Positions 21,615-31,821 are shown, numbered from the stretch's first letter. The stretch: 37,500 bases of DNA from Cristatella mucedo (GCA_009760855.2 WPIO01000015.1:5665001-5702500), one strand, 5' to 3'. Notes: generated from the sequence alone by a model not told the origin. Program-made: numbers and translations.

Positions 21615-22439
21615 GCTTTACCTCTCTATTCATCTGTCATCACTCTCTCTATAGGTTTTGTGCTCACCCGTACGTATTCAATTTAAAGATGTAAGCATCC
21701 GCGTGTCCCACAATTAATACAAATGCTTAATTATCCGTATCTCTCTTCCAAGTAGGCGGTAGACAGAATATTTTAATTTTCCTTCGACAAAAAATGTTCT
21801 ATTTTGATAGAGGTTTATTCCGACCAACAACGAGCTATGCACCCCGAATAAATCCGCAACTATCGCAGACAACAACACGACAAACAACGAAGGAAGCTAG
21901 TAAGCCTCGCGCTTTTTATAATTAACATACGAGCCACATATTTCGAAGTGCTTCAAATTTGAACGAGACTTCATTTTCACACCTTTTTCTCTTTAAATCC
22001 AATTGTATTATTGCGTTTTTTCCTTATTCTTTGATAATATTTGTGCTGGAAGCAAGAGAGAGAGAGAGAGAGAGAGCGATTTAGAGAGAGCATCTCAAGT
22101 GCTAAAATAGCTGCGAGGACCGACGGAAGCAACGAACAAGTCGCTCTCTCGTCAGCCAATAGACTGAGCAAGCTCCCGTGCGATCATAATCTAGTTCGGA
22201 TCCATTACGTGATAAGCGACTACTTTAACTTTATCGATTTCGCCGTATAGTTTCGTACATCTTTACCAGGGCAGGAGACCTCCTTATAAGCTGTGCCGCG
22301 CACGAGATGCAATCACCAAGGGAAAAAATAACTCATTTCCTATGATTAACTGTACGCGCTGAAAACATTGAGCCGTTTGGATTTTGAATAAAAAAGTTGG
22401 ACTGGAAGTACACACGCACACGTTCGAGCATTTTTAAAA
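21614..22439. other. AT-rich stretch without recognised gene
   Basis: Contains a short GA run at 22055-22076 and several AATAAA-like sites, but no open frame of note or family match. Confidence 0.4.
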
Positions 22440-22590
22440 GTAAAATATTGGCAGAGAACGCTGGATTGACCCTTCATTAGAAGACCACATCAGCTCCAAA
22501 GTGAAGTCTGCCTACTTTTAGCTAAATAACATTGCAAAAATTTGAGCTTTCTCAGACAGGGATACTGTATCCGTGTTTTGATCCAGCTGG
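22440..22590 (+). mobile_element. LINE reverse transcriptase fragment
   Basis: The nucleotide text accacatcagctccaaagtg then aagtctgcctacttt reads DHISSKVKSAYF, and further on ttgagctttctcagacag reads as an AF..D-type segment. This corresponds to SLDDQISSKVKSAYC in the LINE-II copy at about 2450. Frames are broken. It is cut off by the SINE-B pair that follows. Confidence 0.6.
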
Positions 22591-22595
22591 TTTGT

Positions 22596-22720
22596 CCTTT
22601 TTGTTAAGGTGTTCGGCCCTGATCAAGGTCTTGCCGAGGTCGTGGGCTCGAGCCCCTTGGCATATGCGGAGCGCCTGAATAAAGATTAAGTTCTCTTAGA
22701 GCACTGGACGAATGAATTAT
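22596..22720 (+). mobile_element. SINE-B copy 2
   Basis: gttaaggtgttcggccct, tcaaggtcttgccgaggtcg, tgggctcgagcccc (B box), catatgcggagcgcctgaat and aaagattaagttctcttaga. Tail changed to gcactggacgaatgaatta. Confidence 0.8.
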
Positions 22721-22726
22721 ATTTTC

Positions 22727-22866
22727 CTAAGGTGCTCGCCTTTGACAACATAAGTCAAGGTGAATGCATTCGATGACCGAGGTCGTGCGCTCGAGCCGTG
22801 TACTATATATGAAGAGCATGGATAGAGATTGAGCTCTCTTAGGTTACTATACAAGCAAATTATATA
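22727..22866 (+). mobile_element. SINE-B copy 3, head-to-tail with copy 2
   Basis: ctaaggtgctcgcctttgac, gtcaaggtgaatgc, gaggtcgtgcgctcgagcc, tatgaagagcatggatagag, attgagctctcttaggttac and a tail tatacaagcaaatta. It shares the extra internal segment with copy 1, so it belongs to that subfamily, unlike its neighbour. Confidence 0.75.
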
Positions 22867-22899
22867 AACGTTTCTATATGTACATCGATGTAAGTCGGC

Positions 22900-23180
22900 G
22901 CATGTGTACCTTCTCTCTTCTTGCCGACCTGCACTGGCCCCCAATGAGCAGCCCATTTACTTCGAGGCTTTGCCACTCACTTTTATGCCCCTTCATTGTC
23001 TTGCTCCAACATACCTGTCTTAATTATTCCTCAATCAGGTTTTGCATTGTACCCCGGTTCTCGGGAATCAAATCGTTGCTTGGCGGTGCCCTAACACACC
23101 TCAAATCTTTTGGAGATCATGCCTTTAGTTCGTGTGCAACCAAAATGTGGAACTCACCTCATCTGGTTCTTTACAGTATA
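22900..23180 (+). mobile_element. LINE reverse transcriptase C-terminal remnant
   Basis: The plus frame from 22878 gives LLADLHWPPMSSPFTSRL and later LKSFGDHAFSSCATKMWNS. These match L..LHWLPV..RI and the GDRAFS..APKLWNSLP end motif of L2/CR1-like reverse transcriptases. The middle (HTCLNYSS) corresponds to AP.YL. The frame is open for about 106 codons, so this copy is less broken than most. It passes abruptly into LINE-I tail sequence at 23181. Confidence 0.75.
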
Positions 23181-23362
23181 CCTCAACTGCTCTCCTGACT
23201 CTGCTATGCTTCCCACTTTCTCTTTGTTGCGTGAGACGAAGTCTGTTGGCTACCGAATGCGTACCGAAAGCCGCTTAGGCTGTGAGTGCGCTATACAAAA
23301 CTCTCCTTCATAACACCCACATGGTCTTTATGACTTTGTGAAGTTACAGACGGAGATACATT
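23181..23362 (+). mobile_element. LINE-I 3' end, nearly identical to 13934-14115
   Basis: From cctcaactgctctcctgact to gacggagatacatt, about 180 bp differ from 13934-14115 at only about four positions (gcg/ttc near 23308 and one base near 23341). Such identity between distant copies suggests recent LINE-I movement or a recent segmental copy. Confidence 0.9.
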
Positions 23363-23439
23363 GCACTACATTTTTTGGGCCCCGTGATCTGTTTTTTGTG
23401 TGCTTGTGAGCGCTGATACCGTGCTTGTTACCAGTAACT

Positions 23440-23516
23440 ATATTATGCACGTTGACACAGTATGTGTTACCACTAACTCTGTGGTCATGCTTCCTTTACA
23501 GCATGCTTAAAGTGCC

Positions 23517-23569
<53 letters not shown>

Positions 23570-23640
23570 AGAGAGAGAGAGAGACATGAAGAAACTTCTC
23601 TTAGGGCGCTAGACGAATGAATTATTATTGTTTTTAATCT
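23440..23640 (+). mobile_element. LINE-II 3' end with GA array inside the tail hairpin
   Basis: gtcatgcttcctttacagca matches the reverse complement of 1710-1735, placing this as the plus-strand LINE-II 3' region. Then agtgcctaga begins the 3' hairpin and gaaacttctcttagggcgct closes it. The usual short loop is replaced by 23517-23584, a GA array. Confidence 0.75.
23517..23584. repeat. (GA)n microsatellite inside LINE-II tail
   Basis: About 68 bp of GA with one gcgaggg interruption, starting exactly at the tagaga stem of the tail. Confidence 0.97.
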
Positions 23641-23931
23641 TTATCGCTTGTATGCATCTCTCTTGTCTCCCTATCTTCCTGTCCCAAGCGTGATGTCCAT
23701 GCACATCCGTATTTCTATCTCGATCTTCTGTCTATATCTATATCTCTTTTAATCTATTTCTGCCTCAACGAGCAGCTCACTGTCTGTAGACTTGCTTCCC
23801 TGAGTCATAGTAGTTCCGTCACAGAGGACACTGCTAGGCCATCTTACCACGTGACGGAAGTGCATTATCTTGCCGCGCGACGGACGGAAGGACGCTTTAA
23901 TTAGCAGAGATCCTCAATATTTCTCTCGATT
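23641..23931. other. pyrimidine-rich unassigned spacer
   Basis: Contains tctatatctatatctctt and similar text but no gene or family match. Confidence 0.4.
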
Positions 23932-23995
<64 letters not shown>

Positions 23996-24003
23996 CTCTC
24001 TCC

Positions 24004-24057
<54 letters not shown>
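23932..24057. repeat. CT microsatellite
   Basis: About 125 bp of CT repeats with two cctctctctc interruptions near the centre. Confidence 0.98.
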
Positions 24058-24060
<3 letters not shown>

Positions 24061-24249
24061 ATCTCTCTCACTCTCCGGTGCCCATCTCGCAAGAATTGCT
24101 CAGGCTTTCGAATGTAATCGGCTTGTAGAGCTGCGAATGATTATCCCGCTGGTCTCAGACAGATTCGTCTACTAATTATAGTCAGATCCAAGTCCCCAGT
24201 ACCTCGTGCGCTCGCGTTCACAAGCATGAGCGTTCGCACTCACACTCTT

Positions 24250-25320
24250 CACAGGCGCCGACTCATGGCGAAATGAGAGGCGTCCCCGCACCGCCCGCCA
24301 AGCGAGTGGCGTTCACGTGCCGCTGCCCGCAAAAGAGCCGCTTGGCGCACGGCTGCCATGATAGGCGATCAGGTCCGCCGCCGCCGCCGCCATCGCTGCG
24401 TTCGGTGCAGCCACCGCCGCAGCCGCGGTGGAAGCACGCGCTCAGTTGTGGGCCGTCGTTGTTGACCGCTGCCGGCAACGACGAGACAAAAGCCGTTCTA
24501 ACGAGCTACATTTCAAAAGGTCGGCGTCTCGACCCGTGCGAAGTCAGCGTATAACGCGAGGATAGCCCCGAGCTAAGCGGCGGCGGCGGCGGCGCGCCCA
24601 GTTCCTGACGGGCAGCAGGTTTCCACCCTCGACGGAGCATGCACGGCTCGAGACGCCAGCGCTCTCCGCGTGCCCGAGCACTGGCGAGCGCGTAGACCGA
24701 GGCCGCGCTTAGGCGCGCGAGCAGACGGCGCTTGAACGGAGAGGCCGCGAGGAAGCGGGCGAGAGGCTGCGGCGGCGAGGGATCGCAATGAGAGAGACTT
24801 CGGGGTATTAATTCTCTAGTCGCAACGAGCTTAGGAGCGCGCAGCTCCTAGCGCGCGCCGCGCGCGCGGACTCGGCGATGCTGCTCATAGCTCTGTCAGC
24901 ACCTTGCGACCGAGCAGATCTAGCCGTTCGCAGGCCTGCCCCCGATCAGCGAGCGGCGGCGCGCCGCGGAAAGGCACATCCGGAGACGAGGATAACGAGG
25001 CTAACTCGTCGGCCGGTTACGTGACCGGCTCTGGCCGCCTGGTCGCGTCGCCGCTCCCGACCGGGCCAAGCCGCCGTCGCTCGAGTGCCTAGGTGCGCGT
25101 GTCTTTCCGCCATCGCCTCGACGGCCATTGTGCGCACCTACTGACCTTGACGCCCCATTTGATGCGAAAAGAGGTCGACTCCAACTTCAAACGACGCCGA
25201 CGCCGCCTGCTGATCGGCCAATCTCTCGGCGAGCGCACCCGCTGGAGGTGTTTTCGGCGGACCTGCCGCCCAACCGCGTCGCAACTGCGTCACGTGCAAG
25301 AGTACCTAAGCGAGCACTAG
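24250..25320. other. GC-rich, CpG-rich block
   Basis: Dense CpG with ccgccgccg and ggcggcgg runs at about 24376-24392 and 24578-24592. Short overlapping frames on both strands lack recognisable domains. No TATA box or other core promoter element could be picked. Confidence 0.5.
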
Positions 25321-25322
25321 GT

Positions 25323-25393
25323 TCTCCTCCTCCTCCTCCTCCTCCTCCTCCACTTCCTCCTCCTCCTCCTCCTCCTCCTCCTTCTCCTCTTCC
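25323..25393. repeat. (CTC)n microsatellite
   Basis: ctc/tcc units with two interruptions (cacttcctc and cttctcctctt). Confidence 0.96.
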
Positions 25394-25827
25394 TGTCCAG
25401 TATGGGCCCGATGCAACGGGATGCCAGTGCGTACACCCGAAGTACACGCTCTCACTGTCGCCGCGTGTCTTCAGCACTTCGGCCAGCAGGAATGTATTAA
25501 CGTAATAGCACTAACCTATTCTAAATCTCTCCTCCGCCTAGTTGCGTTTGACTCTTGGCTTAAGAGAAAAGTTTTAAGCGGAGTGTTCGCCTATTTCGAG
25601 CTCTAGAAGAGACGATGCCTCAAAGCAATAGAAGCTCAAGCGGTACGCGTGAAACGGAAGTCGAGAGGTAGGTAAGATGATAGAGGTTAGAGCGCAGCGT
25701 GTACAAATATCATCGAAGTGAATAAAGTGTAAAGCATTGAAAGCAGTGCTGCAAGCGCGGTGCGGTGGCTTCGACGTCTGCGCAGAACTAGGCCGCAAGC
25801 AACGGCCCTTGTAGCCGCGCGATGTCC
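25394..25827. other. unassigned sequence
   Basis: No recognised gene or element. The minus frame 25574-26071 extends across the following SINE and TA array and is not credible. Confidence 0.35.
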
Positions 25828-25953
25828 AGCGGATAAGGTGCTCGCCCCGGGGACCAAGGTCTGGCTGAGGTCGTGGGCTCGAGCCCTGAGGCATATGTGA
25901 AGCGCCTGAATAGAGATTAAGTTCTCTTGGGGCGCTATATAAATGATTTGTAT
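25828..25953 (+). mobile_element. SINE-B copy 4
   Basis: cggataaggtgctcgccccg, accaaggtctggctgaggtc, gtgggctcgagccct (B box), catatgtgaagcgcctgaat, agagattaagttctcttggg and gcgctatataaatgatt. Close to copy 5 at 33598, so this pair defines the main subfamily. Confidence 0.9.
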
Positions 25954-25957
25954 ATAT

Positions 25958-25960
<3 letters not shown>

Positions 25961-25992
<32 letters not shown>
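25961..25992. repeat. (TA)n at the SINE-B 3' end
   Basis: About 16 TA units, separated from the SINE tail by only a few bases, as in copy 1. Confidence 0.95.
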
Positions 25993-25995
<3 letters not shown>

Positions 25996-26164
25996 TTAGC
26001 GACAGGCGACAGCTAATATCGTCGACGAATGCTGAATATATGCTGAAAGTATATGAACATGGCAGTAACAAGGAGCTCCGATACCTTGAAAACGAAAAAC
26101 TCCACGTCCCTCGGGTAAAGAAGTCTATTCTGCAGCGACGTCAGGGCTACAGGCATGCTGGGCA

Positions 26165-26314
26165 GCGATAGCCCAGGTCACGCGCTCGCTCTTCACGATA
26201 GAGGTCGTGGGCTTGAATTCTGCAGCTGGGTGATTCTGTATTGCCAAGTCCAAGCGGTAGTGACAGGCGTTTAAGCCCTTCCGCCGCTATACAAATGAGG
26301 CTTTTAAATCAGAT
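26165..26314 (+). mobile_element. SINE-A copy 7, diverged
   Basis: gatagcccaggtcacgcgct, cttcacgata, gaggtcgtgggcttgaattc (decayed B box), tgattctgtattgccaagtc, caagcggtagtgacaggcgt, cttccgccgctatacaaatg and the end cttttaaatcag. Confidence 0.8.
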
Positions 26315-27129
26315 GCTAAGATTTTGACCGCACCTACGATGTGGTGCAACGCTCGCGCGGCACAAAGCACGGAGCTCAAATCAGCTCAGGTGTCGACGTC
26401 AACTCGTGGAGTACTGCTGTCTGCACATTACACGGCCTCTGCTTTTATGCTGCCTTGGCCGCCGACTATCGCACAATCGGTTACTTTTATTCACAATTCG
26501 GGATGCGCAAATAATTAATATCAATCTTAATCTGGCTTATTTAGCAGGCTCTCGTTTCCAGAGCAAATGCAATGCAAAACATTAATATGGCGCTGCATCG
26601 AGAGTTTATCGTGCGGTGGTATCGCCCCCCATGGCTACTCGCAGCTCGACAGTGAGAGGAACGGAGGTTTAAACGGAGCAAAAACCACTTCAGTCATTTT
26701 TCCCAAAGGATTAAGCGTAACTAATCAGCTACGTTGCAATACCGGTCAATTCGTAGACTCCGGTACTTGATTTCTGCGTTGCAATTATGGCGAAATATAC
26801 CGATTGGGCAGAGTCTGCAGTAATATAATAAAGCACGGATGCCAAAGAGGATGCACTGGTCCTGAAGAGCTGAAATTCAAAAAGGCATATACATATGCGT
26901 ATTGGCCATTACTCACCACCAAGTATTACAGTGAATAGCTAGTGACTTGTACTAGTATACGAACTCAAGTGCATGGGGTGTCTTAGACCATAATGATAAC
27001 ATTTGTGAAGCATTTCCATCGCCCATAGGAGAAATTAACTTGCCGTTCTAGGTACTTTAAATGTGGTAGAAAGGAAGCACATCAACTGATAACACTTGTA
27101 TTTTCAGTGGGAATAAGTTCAAAAAAGAA
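26315..27129. other. unassigned AT-rich stretch
   Basis: Over 800 bp without a recognised gene, repeat array or family match. Confidence 0.4.
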
Positions 27130-27700
27130 AATGTGTCATGGGCAAAGCAAATAATGTGAAGAAGTACTGGTGGGTTTTCAGGACTCTTGCATATGTTATT
27201 AAGCTAAGAGATGTGGTGACATCACTCGGTTGTGAGTTTCAGGCCCAAGGAGCAGACAAACACAAGGAACGGTCAATAAAGCTCTTGTGTTTGGTAATAA
27301 TTATAGTAGTAATACATTTTATACAGCGCCCTCAGAGAACTCGATCTCTTTCTAGGCACTTTACATTTGCTGCAAAGGAAGCACGATTGAATGGTTAGCA
27401 GTAGCGTGCTCAATGGCAACAAGCATAACATGGTTATGACAGAGACACCGTTTAACGGAATGAGTCGGATTATCAATTATTATAATAGGAAGATCAATCA
27501 GAGTGTATTGCAGATGGGCAGATGGAGCGAGAGAATCAATGTACCTAAAAGTAAGCGGCAAATCCTTGAACTCGATGAGCTACTTTATGGTGGAGCCAGC
27601 GAAGGTCGGTGAGAAGCGGGGTAATTGTGGCAGTTGTTACGTTCACGAGAGATAAATAAGCCTTGCTGTAAATTTTTACACAGTCTCAGGCACTTTGTTG
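27130..27700 (-). mobile_element. LINE-II 3' portion, rearranged
   Basis: Minus-strand blocks match LINE-II: gagatgtggtgacatcactc and gagtttcaggcccaaggagc at 27210-27255, the tail and 3' region at 27305-27420 (ctcagagaactcgatctctt, cactttacatttgctgcaaa), and the thumb segment at 27590-27690 (caaggttat...ctcaccgaccttcgctgg type, when reversed). The order differs from 17990-18690: the tail lies between two coding-side pieces, so two copies or a rearrangement are present. Confidence 0.7.
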
Positions 27701-28261
27701 CATGGACATGGAAGACAAAACCGTCGTGACTTGCCCTAGTCTACAAGGGATGTCAATAATGAATGGAAAAGCTTAGAGGCGGCCGTTAAATCTTTCATTT
27801 GGAAAACGGCATTAAAAATCCGCTGAGGCTATAATAGGTAAACTGACCAAGCCAATTTTTTAGGTTAGGCTTGCCAGTTTCTAAGTGAGACTAGTTTTTC
27901 AATAACTATTAATTAGGTTGCATCGTAGTCCTATATGAAAAATTGTGCTGCCATTTAAGTGCGAACGTCGGCAATACATGCTACGTGGGAGTTGAGAGAA
28001 TATGACTTGCAGGAAGTCAGAGAGGGATCGAAGCACACGGGTATTTCTGCATAAAACATGAAACCCTAGATAGTGCTTGGCAATTAAATTGGTAAGATGG
28101 AGGTAATCGATTGTGAAAAATTCCTGGATCAAAGACGAAATCCTAGGCTAGCCTTACTTTAAAAGCTCACTGCATGACCACTGGCGATTAAAATCTATGA
28201 TCTGAGTTCAAGTGATGCCCAGCCGAGATGATAGCCCGATGGGAGATCAACGACAGCTTGG
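27701..28261. other. unassigned sequence
   Basis: The minus frame 27899-28132 has no recognisable domain. No repeat was seen. Confidence 0.35.
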
Positions 28262-28426
28262 TGAGCCATGATGGCACACTAGGTAAGGCGGTTGGTTTTC
28301 ACGATCTTGGTCCCGAGGTCGTGGGTTCGAATCCTGCGGTGGGCGATCCTTTATTGTCGCTGCAAGCTGTGACAATAGAAGTAAAGGCTCCTGTGTCGCT
28401 ATATAAAATAGGCTGTTAAATCAGCC
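28262..28426 (+). mobile_element. SINE-A copy 8
   Basis: gagccatgatggcacactag then gtaaggcggttggttttcac, ggttcgaatcc at 28324-28334 (B box), gcggtgggcgatcctttatt, gtcgctgcaagctgtgac, gtaaaggctcctgtgtcgct and a tail ggctgttaaatcagcc. Confidence 0.9.
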
Positions 28427-29268
28427 AGTATTTTTTTCTTGCGTTGACATGAGATCCAGCAGAACTAGTATAGAGACTCTACCTAAATCTTCATTTCCCA
28501 GAAGTTGTTAGCATTCGCAATAGTTCTGAATATGCAGAGTGATTAGCTCAGAAATAATAATCGAACCTACCTGCTAGTTTTGAATTTGTTTACGAGAGCT
28601 TAGCTGGTCTCTCACTACTCACTCTAATATCTTCGATAGAAATTAATAAACGGAGATCATTCTTTAGCTCTCCATGTATCGGTGTCGAATTCCAAGTTAA
28701 TGTCCTGACAATAGTGTCTTTGAATTATCTAGGGAAAAAACCTGAGGCAACGGATATGTTAGTTGTGCAGGGCATCAGAGAATTTGGGCACCAAAGAAAA
28801 AGAACAGTAGATTCGTGGTCTAGAAGGGGAGTAGCCTTCTGAGAGTTGGAGATGAACTCGGTGATGAGCCCAGCAGCTGCTCAAGCTTGAAAGTAGACGT
28901 TTAAGGTCAGTGAGGAACGTGGGTTGCGGAGTCCAGTTTGACTTATTAACCTCGTCTATAGCTAAAAAAAAGAGGCAGAAAACAATCAGCTTGATCGCCG
29001 TACGGATCACTGGGTAAAATGCTGACGCGGGAGCGGTTAGCAAGAAGATTATTGGTCGACAGCAACCATTTTTGGAATTTGCACACGCGACTTACAATGT
29101 TTCTATAGAAGCTATACAATGCCTTTGCTGTGACAGATCGGCACGAGCTACGATAGTCCTCGTACGCTGGCAGATTGGCAGTCAGACCTGACCTTTGGTG
29201 AAATTCCTCAGGCTGTGCTTAGTAGTGCTTTAGGTTAATGGGTGCAGAAAGACAATTCGACAATCTAG
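28427..29268. other. unassigned sequence
   Basis: A minus frame (28759-29043) is open for 94 codons, with no domain I can name. Because it lies on the same strand, downstream of the LINE endonuclease remnant, it might be part of that element, but no motif confirms it. Confidence 0.35.
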
Positions 29269-29269
29269 G

Positions 29270-29302
29270 CGGGGCGGGGCGGGGCGGGGCGGGGGGGGGG
29301 GC
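29270..29302 (+). repeat. (GGGGC)n and poly-G tract
   Basis: Four to five GGGGC units followed by a run of about eleven G. The G strand has far more than four G tracts with one-base spacers, the textbook condition for a G-quadruplex. Confidence 0.92.
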
Positions 29303-29768
29303 GTACGTTGGGCTAAGTAAGAGGATCGAAGGGAAAAACCATTCGCATTATCTGCTCGCGTCATTTCGCAGCACTCCGTCGGTGAAGGCGCGGATAGAAG
29401 AGCAGGACCGGCGCGTAGACGAGACGAGGAAGATTATTAGGTGACATCAATGCATGAGGTCTTTAAGTTTCGCGACTCCCAAGTGATGATTTTTCCAGAC
29501 AGACGGGACGCGTACAGCGAAGTGAGTGTGGTCTGACTTGTAGAGAGTTAGTCAATAATAAGAAGAGATTAGTATTGAAATGCGAACGAATCTAGAACGT
29601 GAACTTTGTTGTGAGTAGGATGAAGGGAATCCAGATGCGAAATTTGGCACACGGTGAATCAGTTGTCATTAAGATGAATTTAATAAAGCAAAGAAATAAG
29701 AGAAACTGACGTTTTTTGCTATGCAAAAGTTAATTTAGATCATTGCATATTAAATTAAGCAAGTCTTG
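29303..29768. other. unassigned sequence
   Basis: The plus frame 29238-29444 crosses the G-rich tract and has no recognised domain. The rest is plain AT-rich sequence. Confidence 0.35.
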
Positions 29769-30260
29769 TTATTTGTGGTGATGGATAGCTGCCGCTATTG
29801 GCAGCTTGCTGTTGGCGCGACTCAGTACGGGAGTTTCGAAGGAAGGAAGGAAGGAAGGACTGCTTCGTAGGAAGCAAGCAAGCGGCTTCAACTTGAGTAG
29901 GAAACGAGCAGCAGAGTCTACTTCAACTTGAGTTTTTATTAGCTTCGGAGAATTTAAGAATGAGCAGCTTGTAGGGGCATCATCACTCATAGTCACGCAG
30001 CTGATCGACTTGAGCCAGGTTTCAATCATAGTGAACAGGCCGAGTGTGCCATCAAGAATCAAGTTAAGTACTACCAGATGCCCATTGCATATAGAATACT
30101 CACTCCATAGGGATGCTTCAAGAGTGTTCGCATGGGTTATGGCATGATTACTGATGACTAATTTAAGAGTGATTAACCGCAGGTCTTGAGGGACAGCATC
30201 CCGAAGCCATTCTAGAAACAATCGAGATCTGTCCCTTACCCAATCTGTCGCTGATATCAA
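29769..30260 (-). pseudogene. LINE endonuclease (APE-type) N-terminal fragment
   Basis: An open minus frame of 163 codons. Residues 49-59 (ASLWSEYSICN) resemble the LWNARS.RNK opening of the apurinic-type endonuclease of non-LTR elements. Residues 65-83 (LNLILDGTLGLFTMIETWL) match the ...DILALTETWL segment, and the glutamate of ETWL (30021-30023) is a conserved metal-binding position in the family. It is followed by VTMSDDAPTSCSFLNSPK, like VTI..LTPPGY.F...PR, and LKLKPLACF...LPSFE, like the VKPLP...SSFE segment. The N in the usual WNARS is changed to S and the GGG(V) motif is eroded, so it is very probably inactive. A ggaa tandem repeat (29838-29859) lies inside the frame. Which LINE family it belongs to is unclear. 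Confidence 0.72.
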
Positions 30261-30365
30261 TTCACGAAAGCTGGCTGAGGCAGAAACATCCGGGAATGAA
30301 TTTGAAAGAAAATAGGGAAACGGTTACAGGCATCGCGGAACTCTACGAGCTCCGTTACTCATGCC

Positions 30366-30367
<2 letters not shown>

Positions 30368-30453
<86 letters not shown>
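30368..30453. repeat. CT microsatellite
   Basis: About 43 uninterrupted CT units. Confidence 0.98.
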
Positions 30454-30457
<4 letters not shown>

Positions 30458-30824
30458 CCTCTAGCTAGGCAGGCACCTGTTGGACGGAAGCACTGGCCTT
30501 CGTTTCTTACTGTGTTTCTCTCGAGTCGTGGCCAAAAGGAAATGCCTCGAGCGCACCTGTCCGACGGCCCCGATGCCCATCGGCTATGCGCGAAGAGTTC
30601 AAACACGAAATGTGATTACAGCACGTTAAATACCTACCTGCTGAGGCGGATTGTGTAATTCGCCTGCGGGCTTGGAGGATTGCGCTGTCGCTGGGTCGGC
30701 AGTCTCACCGCCGGCGCCGGAGCCTCCGGGGAGCGCCGGCCCAGGGACAACACAATAACTCTTCATTATACGTCAATGACTTGCAGACCCTTCGTACGAA
30801 TGGCGCGCCTCTTCCTCACCCAAT

Positions 30825-30827
<3 letters not shown>
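30454..30827. other. unassigned sequence
   Basis: No recognised gene or element; an inverted gccggcgccggagcctccgg-like GC-rich patch lies near 30711-30730. Confidence 0.35.

Positions 30828-30899
<72 letters not shown>
30828..30899. repeat. CT microsatellite
   Basis: About 35 CT units with one ttct interruption. Confidence 0.98.
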
Positions 30900-31354
30900 C
30901 CTTTCCCACACCACTGAAACCCTCGTTGTTCTTTTCCGGAAACCTTTCGCTCTCACTAATGGTCGCGTTTGCTAGCGAAGCGCGCGAGCAGAGGGCGAAA
31001 GGAGGACGACTAGAGAGCGGCAAACAAATGCACGGGCTCGATCCCTCGCAGGAGATACTGAGCCCTGATTTCGTGCCCTGACTCATTCCCTGATGCCGGA
31101 TGCTCGGCGACGCGCACGCTAAAGCATTTCCGCGCTTTATTGCCGCTGCGGCAGCCGAGGCGTCGAAGCTTGAACCGAATCTTGGGAAACCTTTCTGACG
31201 ACTCGCGTCTTTCGAGGAGGCACGACGAGTCATCCAAACTTTAAACCTCTTCCCGACATGCCGCGCTACGATGCGAGCTGGATATGGCGACAAGCCTCGA
31301 ACAGACTGGGATGGGCCACGCAGCAACGAGGCGGAGCAACGAGCCGGAGGAGAA
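30900..31354. other. unassigned sequence, moderately GC-rich
   Basis: The minus frame 30766-31455 (229 codons) covers the CT array and the left end of the DNA transposon. It has no recognised domain, so it is treated as chance. Confidence 0.35.
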
Positions 31355-31821
31355 TACCATATTTTTACGATTGTAAGTCGCACCCTAAATTTATGGACAC
31401 CATTTTTTTTAAATTTTTGTAACTCAAAAATAGTATTACTGAATATATAGGTCATTTTGAATTAATATAAGTTTGGTTTAATCACCACGGTTAGCGAGAA
31501 ACTCGTCATCAGTACCACTTCTAACATCGTCATAGTCTTCTGCAACCTTATCAACGTCTGAATCTATATTTTCCTCATAGATTGCTTCATCTTAAGTTCA
31601 GCCCAGCATGTTTAAAATTTAAAATTTGAGGGCTTATGATCAGATAAAAGTATAATATAAGCTTCTCAACCCCATGTGAACAAGTTGAGTTGTCTAAATA
31701 GGTAGGCAAGGATTGGCTTTTTTTAATTTTGACATTATTTTACTTGCAGCGTAAAAATCGCAGGTTTGTTTTCAGAACAAAATTAAATAAAAGTGCGACT
31801 TATACTCGTAGAAATAGGGCA
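31355..31821. mobile_element. DNA transposon remnant with terminal inverted repeats, possibly pogo/Tigger-like
   Basis: The ends 31355-31383 and 31793-31821 are inverted repeats matching at about 24 of 29 positions, with a shared inner core taagtcgcac. The 467-bp element is AT-rich between GC-rich flanks. Minus-strand codons at 31478-31591 encode a very acidic C-terminus ending in a stop. The gtgcgacttata end motif and an acidic transposase tail recall pogo/Tigger-type Tc1/mariner elements in my memory; that assignment is inference. No clear TA target duplication could be aligned. Confidence 0.7.
31478..31591 (-). pseudogene. transposase C-terminal remnant
   Basis: 37 codons plus stop, with acidic runs (EENIDSDVDKVAEDYDD and TDDEF). 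Just upstream in the same frame are TAA and TGA stops, so the gene is broken and the rest of the transposase is missing. Its position inside the terminal repeats and its composition fit the tail of a DDE transposase; I cannot identify it from so short a piece. Confidence 0.45.
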
